This document shows, piece by piece, positions 22,346-28,958 of a stretch of DNA of 29,776 bases (the stretch's first letter is position 1; each line of letters begins with the position of its first letter). Under the pieces are notes generated by a model. That model was not told where the DNA came from. It saw nothing but the letters and a program-made list of their open reading frames with translations, and ran no database searches. Made by a program: the position numbers and the translations under genes. Source of the stretch: Bacillota bacterium (GTDB taxonomy: Bacteria > Bacillota > Clostridia > Oscillospirales > Ruminococcaceae); NCBI GenBank assembly GCA_023413185.1, contig JAEZQD010000015.1:1-29776 (forward strand), in the 5' to 3' direction.

Positions 22346-22818
22346 GCAAACGGCGTAACCGCTCCTCCGACAGCCGCAGGCACCTGGACTGGCTGCAAAA
22401 GGCGGGCGAGGATATGCGCGCCGCCGAGCTGCTGCTTGCGCAATGCGACTGCCGTAACGCCTGCGCCTTTCACTGCCAGCAGACCATCGAAAAGGCGCTA
22501 AAGGCGTTTGTGCTTGTGGCATCCGACCGACTGGTGGACGGGCACAACCTGACCTGGCTATGCCGTCAGGCGTTGCGGTACGACCGCGCATTCAGTCAGT
22601 GGATGGACGAGAGCGCCACCCTAAACCGCTTCTACATTGAAACGCGGTACCCCACCGACGTTCCGTTTACCATCTCTGCCGAGCGTATTGGCGTAATCTG
22701 CAAGACCGCCCGCGAGATGTACGACTTCATCTGCCAGCAGGTGGAGGAGGAAGAAGAGGAAAACGCCCGCGACGACGAGCCGGACGATATGGTCGGCGCG
22801 TTGGAGACGGAGCGGTGA
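22342..22818 (+). CDS. HEPN-domain protein
   Basis: 158 residues. The HEPN four-helix bundle is visible: HLDWLQKAGEDMRAAELLL (14-32), ACAFHCQQTIEKALKAFVL (about 41-59), HNLTWLCRQAL and LNRFYIETRYPTDV, then a C-terminal helix and an acidic tail (VEEEEEENARDDEPDD). The RX4-6H RNase motif of toxic HEPN proteins is not visible after ETRYP, so it may not be a nuclease. Co-translated with the MNT-like gene. Next to a retron, so possibly part of a defence cluster; a housekeeping role is equally possible. Confidence 0.85.
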   Translation: MSKRRNRSSDSRRHLDWLQKAGEDMRAAELLLAQCDCRNACAFHCQQTIEKALKAFVLVASDRLVDGHNLTWLCRQALRYDRAFSQWMDESATLNRFYIETRYPTDVPFTISAERIGVICKTAREMYDFICQQVEEEEEENARDDEPDDMVGALETER

Positions 22819-22870
22819 GTGAGGGGGCAGACCGTTGGAAACGGACAATAGAAATACGTGAGACAAGTAA

Positions 22871-22898
22871 AAGGAGCCGTGACGCGGCTCCTTATTTT
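22871..22898. terminator. Shared terminator, HEPN gene / retron RT
   Basis: AAGGAGCCG-TGACG-CGGCTCCTT followed by ATTTTTC on the plus strand and TTTTACTT on the minus. It stands between two convergent transcripts and at the left border of the AT-rich island. Confidence 0.85.
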
Positions 22899-22958
22899 TC
22901 TAATTATGTACAAATATATTATTATATCACATTTATAAAAGTCAGCCATTTAATGTAA

Positions 22959-23978
22959 TCACAACAGGAAAGAATCTAGTTTTATTAAGTATTCCTTCAT
23001 TTTATTATCATTTGGATTAACAAAAAGGCAGTAATGAATTTTACCTTTTAAGTGACAGATATAATTAGCTCTTGTTTCATTCAAATGACTGATGTGAGAT
23101 GAGATGCCATATTGTTCAATATAGTAAATTTCTTGTCTGATTTTTTGTCTATATTCTCGAGGCAATTGCATTTTTTTATTAACTACAACTCCGGTAACAA
23201 TCTGTGAATTATCTTTCCGCATTACTTTAAATTTTTTGTAATTTCGATATAAACCTAAGTACGACAATTCTTTATCTACTAAGTCTAACACATCAACAAT
23301 ATTAAAGTCTCCAGATAAAGTAAGATCATCAGCATATCTTGTATATCTAATTCTGTTTTTCATAGCATAACTGCCTATGGTCTCATCAAAACCACTTAGT
23401 ATTAAATTAGAAATATATGCGCTGGTAGGTGCACCTTGAGGCAAAGAATTGTTATAGCAACAAAGATGAGAAAGCATAACTGATACTGGTAGTGTATAAC
23501 CTAGAGATAAAAAGATATTTAAAACTTTTCCCAACGTAAGCGATGAAAAAAAATTTTTAATATCTAGCGTCACAACCATTTTTTGGCCAACATGAAATCT
23601 CACGTTATTTTTTATTGATAATTTAGGAATGTAGGCTTTAGCATATTTGCTACATGATACATTGTAAAGTAATTCGCTTAATATCCATTTTTGAACTTTT
23701 TTCAAATCAGGAAGAGGTTCGTCAATTCTTCTTCTTTTACCGTTAGATTTTGGTATATAAAAAGTTCTATAAAAATATTCAGGAGCATTAGTCATCTTAT
23801 AAATATACTCATGGTTAATACCAATAAGTTGACATAAGTGGTATTGATCATAAATTATTGGTAAGTTGCTTTTATAAAGCTTTTCAGCATAAAGCAAAAG
23901 TTGGTTAATTCTATCTTCGCTTAATTTATTGCGGCGAGCTTCATTCCTAAATAAAGAAGCGTATTTGTCCCAATGCAT
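22959..23978 (-). CDS. Retron reverse transcriptase
   Basis: 339 residues from the ATG at 23978, six bases after GAGGTG; the frame is open 11 codons further but that part belongs to the RNA. RT motifs in order: FYIPKSNGKRRRIDEPLPDLKKVQ (73-96), first catalytic Asp in VVTLDIKNFFSSL (136-147), SLPQGAPTSAYISN (178-191), catalytic YTRYADDLTLSG (212-223) and the retron-typical QIVTGVVVNKK (259-269). It makes msDNA from the RNA encoded just upstream. Its position 17 bases after the RNA's terminal repeat, with two accessory genes before that, is the classic tripartite retron layout. Base composition is far more AT-rich than neighbours, indicating transfer. Confidence 0.96.
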   Translation of the reverse strand: MHWDKYASLFRNEARRNKLSEDRINQLLLYAEKLYKSNLPIIYDQYHLCQLIGINHEYIYKMTNAPEYFYRTFYIPKSNGKRRRIDEPLPDLKKVQKWILSELLYNVSCSKYAKAYIPKLSIKNNVRFHVGQKMVVTLDIKNFFSSLTLGKVLNIFLSLGYTLPVSVMLSHLCCYNNSLPQGAPTSAYISNLILSGFDETIGSYAMKNRIRYTRYADDLTLSGDFNIVDVLDLVDKELSYLGLYRNYKKFKVMRKDNSQIVTGVVVNKKMQLPREYRQKIRQEIYYIEQYGISSHISHLNETRANYICHLKGKIHYCLFVNPNDNKMKEYLIKLDSFLL

Positions 23979-23994
23979 TAATTTCACCTCAAAT

Positions 23995-24258
23995 ATAAAA
24001 ATACCCCACACTTATTCCAACACATAAATTTCTTTATCCTTAAGCACGACAGTTAAATTCTATTTAACTGTCGTGCTTAACTGCGAGGACAAAAGCCGCA
24101 GCTTGTGTCCGAGCACACAATCAATCACATGCAAGCGATTCCTATTGCTTGCAGGGGGTTGATTGTGAGGCTAGAAAAACAGTTCACCTATGGTACAATG
24201 ACTCACTGTACCAGCACAAACAGTGCAATTCTATTGAAATGTTGTGGGGTATTTTTAT
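23995..24258 (-). ncRNA. Retron msr-msd RNA
   Basis: Bounded by a perfect 16-bp inverted repeat, a1 at 24258-24243 and a2 at 24010-23995 (ATAAAAATACCCCACA on each RNA end), as required for retron priming. Between them on the minus strand: hairpins GCAC/GTGC and GGTACA/TGTACC (24192-24212) in the msr part; a CACAATCAA/TTGATTGTG helix (24116-24124 with 24159-24167) enclosing TGCAAGC/GCTTGCA; TTGTGT/ACACAA; CTGCG/CGCAG; and a long perfect 19-bp hairpin (24040-24058 with 24062-24080, 3-base loop) near the 3' side, a good msd stem. About 264 nt. The branching G and exact msd ends cannot be fixed by eye. Confidence 0.88.
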
Positions 24259-24545
24259 CTTGGTATGTAAATGGCAAACTTATCTTTTGGTGTTGTCCAC
24301 ATATAGTCTTGGCTTAATAACCATTTAGAGGTTACATTGTGTTTAATTTCATATTGTTTCACAAAGTCGTAACCTTTTTTGGTCAAAACAAGAATCTCGT
24401 CAGCAAATTCTATATAATCTTCAGATTTAAGCGCATCAAAAAAAGTGCTAATTTGACTAAATAAATACCCGTCATGTGCAATTAACATTAAATTTCCGTT
24501 ACGAGATATTAACTTTAGTATTTTATATATTAAACGCTGACTCAT
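24255..24545 (-). CDS. Retron-associated winged-helix protein
   Basis: 96 residues, ATG seven bases after GAGGTG, starting six bases after the PRTase stop. Secondary structure fits a small winged helix: MSQRLIYKILKLISRNGNLM, a second helix FSQISTFFDALKSEDYIEF, and a wing DEILVLTKKGYDFVKQYEI. Its TAA stop (24257-24255) lies inside the a1 repeat of the msr-msd RNA. Retrons of the PRTase type carry such a small DNA-binding-like partner; a likely job is binding msDNA and holding the effector in check (inferred). Confidence 0.8.
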   Translation of the reverse strand: MSQRLIYKILKLISRNGNLMLIAHDGYLFSQISTFFDALKSEDYIEFADEILVLTKKGYDFVKQYEIKHNVTSKWLLSQDYMWTTPKDKFAIYIPR

Positions 24546-24551
24546 ATCAAA

Positions 24552-25412
24552 TCACCTCGGGAAAGGAGCAATATTACACCCCTTGTTTTCCATCCAGAAG
24601 ACTGGGAAGGTATTATTAGGTGTGCGATTAAGAGAAATCAGTGCCTCGCTTTGTTTATAGCCAAATTGGAAATCGCAACTAACATTAAGCTTCTTTTCTA
24701 TACTCTGCATAATCCCAATTACTTTTAACAAATCTTCTTCTTTATAAAAGTCATTAATGCCTCTTAACAAGATTTTATTAGTATAAACGGAAACACCAAA
24801 TAATTCAAGAAGCTCTATGGCTTTTTTTTGGGCTGCTAAAACAAGAATAATTATTTTCTCCTTATTGATTCCTTGCTCTACGCAATAAGTAACAGCACTC
24901 TCAGCAGTTTCTCCAGAACCGATGTAGTCATCAACGAGCAAAAGGATCGCTTCATCATTGTCGTTAACTTTTTGCACTAATTTACTTGTGCTTTCTTCAA
25001 AAAAAAATGTTTTACTGTTCATAATAGGATTATACTTTGATTCAGTTGATTTTATGTAATACCACAAAAAAGAGGAACTTTTAGTTTTGCCAATATCATT
25101 CTTAGAGATAAGCGGGCATATATATATTTTTTTGCTAACTGTTATTTTGCTTTTTCGAATATTTTCATTAAAACGAAAAATATCCAAAAATAGTTTAAGA
25201 TACTCTTGCTGAACTATAATCTGAAATCTTTTCGATAGTTCTATAACTAATTGCTGCTCTTCGTTTTCAAGAATACTTAAGCGCTCACAAAACCTGTTAA
25301 ACAAACTAAGAGGGTTTTCAGTATCAAGCGACCATCCATTTTGCTTAAACAGTGACGATATTTGAGCAAAAGTTCTAGGGTCTATTTTTTTCTTATAAAG
25401 TTCCTTTTTCAA
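24552..25412 (-). CDS. Retron effector with phosphoribosyltransferase-like domain
   Basis: 286 residues from a TTG start with AAGGTGG eight bases upstream; an in-frame stop just before it rules out an earlier start. The N-terminal ~90 residues are helical. The core (about 95-215) shows IYICPLIS, then the PRPP-loop motif ILLLVDDYIGSGETAESAV (156-174; family pattern hydrophobic x4-D-D/E-x-x-x-T/S-G-x-T) and IIILVLAAQKKAIELL. In tripartite retrons such an enzyme is the abortive-infection effector, released when phage disturbs the RT-msDNA complex. I recall PRTase plus winged-helix as Type III of the Mestre classification, not verified here. First gene of the operon. Confidence 0.82.
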   Translation of the reverse strand: MKKELYKKKIDPRTFAQISSLFKQNGWSLDTENPLSLFNRFCERLSILENEEQQLVIELSKRFQIIVQQEYLKLFLDIFRFNENIRKSKITVSKKIYICPLISKNDIGKTKSSSFLWYYIKSTESKYNPIMNSKTFFFEESTSKLVQKVNDNDEAILLLVDDYIGSGETAESAVTYCVEQGINKEKIIILVLAAQKKAIELLELFGVSVYTNKILLRGINDFYKEEDLLKVIGIMQSIEKKLNVSCDFQFGYKQSEALISLNRTPNNTFPVFWMENKGCNIAPFPR

Positions 25413-25481
25413 GGTTTAAACCACCTTGTCACTAATATATAATCAAACGCTAAATATGTATTATATTAATATATTGCTCGA

Positions 25482-25511
25482 ATTATAACACAACTTATAA
25501 ATATTGGTCAA
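25482..25511 (-). promoter_or_regulatory. Sigma-A promoter of the retron operon
   Basis: On the minus strand, TTGACC (25511-25506), 18-bp spacer, perfect TATAAT (25487-25482), 70 bases upstream of the effector start. It lies at the right border of the AT-rich island. Confidence 0.8.
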
Positions 25512-25613
25512 TTAAATTCCTCCCAGGGGGCTTTCTTTTTTTCTGGCGAATTTCCCCCGCCCCTGCATATTTTGGCGCGGTTTACTTAAAGATATTGGTA
25601 TACCGATTTTTGT

Positions 25614-25632
25614 CGGTCACACCCCGTGACCG
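25614..25632. promoter_or_regulatory. Small palindrome before the uronate-sugar operon
   Basis: CGGTCAC-ACCCC-GTGACCG, 7-bp perfect arms, ending eight bases before the ribosome site of the aminotransferase gene; a GGTATACC palindrome lies about 20 bp upstream. It could be an operator or a translation-affecting hairpin. No clear promoter was recognised here. Confidence 0.4.
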
Positions 25633-25653
25633 ATGCTGCAAAGGAGCCGTGCC

Positions 25654-26970
25654 ATGCCCATAGAGCTTGTGTCCCCCGCCCGCGAGTATGCCGAGGTGCG
25701 CGGCGAATGCGAACGCGCCGTATGCGAGACGCTTGCGTCGGGGCGGTATATCCTTGGCGAGAATGTACAGGCGTTCGAGCGCGCGTTTGCCGATTACGTC
25801 GGCGCGCAGCACGCCGTAGGCGTTGCCAACGGCACCGACGCGCTCTGCCTTGCGCTACGCGCCTTAGGCATCGGCGCGCAGGATGAGGTCATCACCACCC
25901 CCTACACCTTCTTTGCCACGGCGGAGTCGATTGCCGCCGTAGGCGCGGTGCCGGTGTTCTGCGACGTACGGCCGGATAGCTATAACCTCGACCCCGACGG
26001 CATCGCCCCACTGGTCACGCCGCGCACCAAGGCGGTGGTTGCCGTGCATCTGTTCGGGCAGTGCGCGGAGATGGACGCGATTAACGTCGCCGCCAAACGG
26101 CGGGGGCTGTTCGTGATAGAGGATGCGTGTCAGGCGGCGGGCGCGTGGTACAAGGGGCGTATGGCGGGGTCGCTGGCGGATGCCGCGTGCTTTTCGTTCT
26201 TCCCCACCAAAAACCTCGGCTGCGCGGGCGATGGCGGCATGATTACGACCGACTACGCCTGCGTGGCGGATATCGCCAAGGGGCTGCGCGCCCACGGCGG
26301 CGGTGCGCAGGGCGCGCGCGCCGCGCAGCTGCTGGCGCGGCGCGGTGCGGATAAGCTCGGCATGCGCATAGGGCAATCCGCCGCGCAAGCGCAAACCGAC
26401 GGGGATTTACCCGCGGGCGGGGCAGAGTCTTGCGGCAAGCCGAAGCCCGACATACCGCCCAACGCCGACGCTTCGCCCAATCCCGACGGCTCGTCGCACC
26501 CCGACGCTTCGTCGGGGGACAAGTACTTTAACCATCTCGTCGGGGTCAACTCGCGGCTGGATGAGGTGCAGGCAGCAATATTGCGGGTAAAGCTGAAATA
26601 CCTTGACGGGTTTTTGGAACGCAAGCGCGAGATTGCGTCCTTTTACACGAAGGCGCTTGCGGGGGTTACGGGCATCACACTACCCAAGGCATCGGCAACG
26701 GGTGCCCACGCGTGGCATATGTATGTGTTGCGCGCAGAAAACAGGGACAAGCTGCGGCAGTTTTTAGCCGGCAAGGGGATATCCACCGCGGTGTATTACC
26801 CTGTGCCGCTGCATCTGCAGCCCGCGCTTGCACAGCTTGGCTACCGCGAGGGTGATTTTCCCGTTGCGGAGGGGCTGTGCAAAGAGGCTATTGCCATACC
26901 GCTGTTTGCGCAGATGACCGAGCTGGAACGCTGGCTGGTCGCCGACAGCATAAAGGAGTTTTACGGGTGA
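25654..26970 (+). CDS. wbpE: DegT/DnrJ/EryC1-family sugar aminotransferase (WbpE-like) with internal insertion
   Basis: 438 residues from the ATG at 25654, behind AAAGGAG. PLP motifs: GVANGTDALCLAL (56-68), TTPYTFFATAESI (81-93), VIEDACQAAGA (154-164) with Asp157, and Schiff-base Lys186 in FSFFPTKNLGCAGDGGM. After GLRAHGGG the family normally passes within about 10-15 residues to KYFNHLVGVNSRLDEVQAA; here about 73 extra residues (216-288), rich in Ala, Gly, Pro, Asp and Ser, intervene, so the protein is about 70 longer than usual. In the P. aeruginosa pathway WbpE transfers the amino group from glutamate to the 3-keto sugar. First of four genes; its stop overlaps the next start. Confidence 0.9.
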   Translation: MPIELVSPAREYAEVRGECERAVCETLASGRYILGENVQAFERAFADYVGAQHAVGVANGTDALCLALRALGIGAQDEVITTPYTFFATAESIAAVGAVPVFCDVRPDSYNLDPDGIAPLVTPRTKAVVAVHLFGQCAEMDAINVAAKRRGLFVIEDACQAAGAWYKGRMAGSLADAACFSFFPTKNLGCAGDGGMITTDYACVADIAKGLRAHGGGAQGARAAQLLARRGADKLGMRIGQSAAQAQTDGDLPAGGAESCGKPKPDIPPNADASPNPDGSSHPDASSGDKYFNHLVGVNSRLDEVQAAILRVKLKYLDGFLERKREIASFYTKALAGVTGITLPKASATGAHAWHMYVLRAENRDKLRQFLAGKGISTAVYYPVPLHLQPALAQLGYREGDFPVAEGLCKEAIAIPLFAQMTELERWLVADSIKEFYG

Positions 26971-27599
26971 GCGAATATTTTACGCATGAATCAAGCTATA
27001 TCGAAACGCCCTGCTCCATCGGGCGCGATACGGTCATCTGGCACTTTTGCCATGTGATGAAGGGTGCAGTCATCGGCGAAAACTGCCGCATTGGGCAAAA
27101 CGTGGTAATCTCGTCGGGCGCGGTGCTGGGGCATGGGGTGAAGGTGCAGAACAACGTGTCGGTGTATACCGGCGTAGAGTGCGAGGACGGCGTATTTTTG
27201 GGTCCGTCCTGCGTGTTTACGAATGTAATTAACCCCCGCGCGTTCATCGAGCGCAAGGAGGAGTTTAAGAAAACGTTGGTGCGCACGGGGGCGAGCATCG
27301 GCGCAAACGCAACGGTGCTGTGCGGTGTGACCATTGGGCGGTATGCGCTCGTTGGGGCGGGTGCGGTCGTTACGCGCGATGTGCCCGATTACGCCGTGGT
27401 GGTGGGCAACCCCGCACGGCAGACGGGCTATGTGTGTGCCTGCGCGGGCAAGCTCGACTTTGAGCACGGCGGCGCACAGTGCGCGTTGTGCGGCAAACGG
27501 TTTTCCATGCAAAACGATATGGTTGCGGAGGTCAAGGGCAATCCCACACCCGCCCCCTCGCGAAGGGTGGCACCGGCAAGACGCCGCCGCAGGCGGTAA
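26967..27599 (+). CDS. wbpD: UDP-sugar N-acetyltransferase, left-handed beta-helix (WbpD-like)
   Basis: 210 residues from a GTG at 26967 that overlaps the aminotransferase stop (GTGA). Hexapeptide repeats run from about residue 15 to 150 (IGRDTVIWHFCHVMKGAVIG, IGQNVVISSGAVLGHGVKVQ, IGANATVLCGVTIGRYALVG). The family segment FTNVINPRAFIERKEEFKKT is intact, and AGAVVTRDVPDYAVVVGNPA ends the helix. The C-terminus carries CAC and CALC (possible metal knuckle) and an Arg-rich tail (RRVAPARRRRRR). It acetylates the 3-amino group of the UDP-uronic acid sugar using acetyl-CoA. An ATG further upstream would lie inside the aminotransferase gene in another frame. Confidence 0.9.
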   Translation: MSEYFTHESSYIETPCSIGRDTVIWHFCHVMKGAVIGENCRIGQNVVISSGAVLGHGVKVQNNVSVYTGVECEDGVFLGPSCVFTNVINPRAFIERKEEFKKTLVRTGASIGANATVLCGVTIGRYALVGAGAVVTRDVPDYAVVVGNPARQTGYVCACAGKLDFEHGGAQCALCGKRFSMQNDMVAEVKGNPTPAPSRRVAPARRRRRR

Positions 27600-27632
27600 A
27601 CATCGCTACAAATAGTAAGGGCAGGGGAATGT

Positions 27633-28958
27633 ATGATAAGCAGGCAGTGTGAGCAGCTGATTGAAAAGATAACAGCGCGCAGCATCATGGTGGGGGTTGT
27701 GGGGCTTGGCTACGTTGGGCTGCCCCTTGCCGTAGAAAAGGCAAAGGCGGGGTTTCGCACCATCGGGTTTGATGTGCAGCCCGAAAAGGTGAGGATGGTA
27801 AACAACGGGCAGAACTACATCGGCGATGTGGCGGGGGACGATTTAAAGGCGCTGACGGAAAACGGCATGCTTGCCGCCACCAACGATTTTTCGTTTGTGG
27901 AGCAGGTGCAGTTTGTCGCCATCTGCGTGCCCACGCCGTTAGACGAGCACCAGCAGCCCGACATCAGCTATGTGCGGGACAGTGCCGTGTCGGTAGCAAA
28001 GCACCTGCAAAAGGGCACGATGGTGGTACTGGAAAGCACCACCTACCCCGGCACCACCGAGGAGCTGCTAAAGCCCATACTCGAGAAGGAGTCGGGGCTG
28101 AAATGCGGCAAGGACTTTTACCTTGCGTTCTCCCCCGAGCGGGTAGACCCCGGCAATTTAATCTACAAAACCAAAAACACCCCCAAGGTGGTGGGAGCCA
28201 TCGGGGAAGACGCCGCCGCGTGCATCGCCCAGATGTACCGCGAGGTGCTGGCAAGCGAGGTGCAGGTGGTATCCTCCCCCGCCGTGGCGGAGATGGAGAA
28301 GATACTCGAAAACACCTACCGCAACATCAACATCGGGCTGATTAACGAGCTAGCCATGCTCTGCCACGAAATGAACATTAACGTGTGGGAGGTCATAGAA
28401 GCCGCCAAAACAAAGCCCTACGGCTTTCAGGCGTTCTACCCGGGTCCCGGGCTTGGCGGGCACTGCATCCCCCTGGACCCGTACTACCTTGCGTGGAAGG
28501 CGCGGGAATACGGCTTTCACACCTCGATGATCGAGGCGTCGGGGATGATCAACGACCGCATGCCGTCCTACTGTGTACAGCGCGCGGCAAAGATACTAAA
28601 CCGCGAGGGCAAGGCGCTTAAGGGCGCGGACATCCTGATATTAGGCGTTGCGTACAAGCAGAACATCGACGATTACCGCGAAAGCCCCGCCCTGCGCGTG
28701 ATCGAGCTGCTCGAGCAGAGCGGCGCGGTGGTGAACTACTTTGACCCGTTTGTGCCCGAATACCGCTATCAGGGCAAGGTGAAAAAGGGCATGAAAAAGC
28801 TTTCCCCCGCCGCCGTGGCGGGTGCCGACCTTGTGATGGTGACCGCCTCGCACACCAATGTGGATTACGACATGGTAGCAAAAAACGCAAGGGCGGTGTT
28901 TGACACAAAGAACGCAATGAAGGAGGTGACCGCCCGTGACAACATCGAGCTGTTGTGA
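27633..28958 (+). CDS. wbpA: UDP-N-acetylglucosamine 6-dehydrogenase (WbpA-like)
   Basis: 441 residues, ATG after AGGGGAATGT. NAD-binding GVVGLGYVGLPLAVEKA (about 21-37), CVPTPLDEHQQPD, the ESTTYPGTTEE segment, FSPERVDPGN and the catalytic cysteine in GLGGHCIPLDPYYLAW (Cys278), then the UDP-binding C-terminal domain with ILGVAYKQNIDDYRESPA. This is the two-step, four-electron oxidation of UDP-GlcNAc to UDP-GlcNAcA, the first reaction of the Wbp route. Its end overlaps the next gene by 23 bp. Confidence 0.94.
   Translation: MISRQCEQLIEKITARSIMVGVVGLGYVGLPLAVEKAKAGFRTIGFDVQPEKVRMVNNGQNYIGDVAGDDLKALTENGMLAATNDFSFVEQVQFVAICVPTPLDEHQQPDISYVRDSAVSVAKHLQKGTMVVLESTTYPGTTEELLKPILEKESGLKCGKDFYLAFSPERVDPGNLIYKTKNTPKVVGAIGEDAAACIAQMYREVLASEVQVVSSPAVAEMEKILENTYRNINIGLINELAMLCHEMNINVWEVIEAAKTKPYGFQAFYPGPGLGGHCIPLDPYYLAWKAREYGFHTSMIEASGMINDRMPSYCVQRAAKILNREGKALKGADILILGVAYKQNIDDYRESPALRVIELLEQSGAVVNYFDPFVPEYRYQGKVKKGMKKLSPAAVAGADLVMVTASHTNVDYDMVAKNARAVFDTKNAMKEVTARDNIELL

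Noticed and set aside
24105..24317. 70-codon plus-strand frame over the retron RNA
   Set aside because: It lies across the msr-msd hairpins, antisense to the RNA, with no ribosome site.
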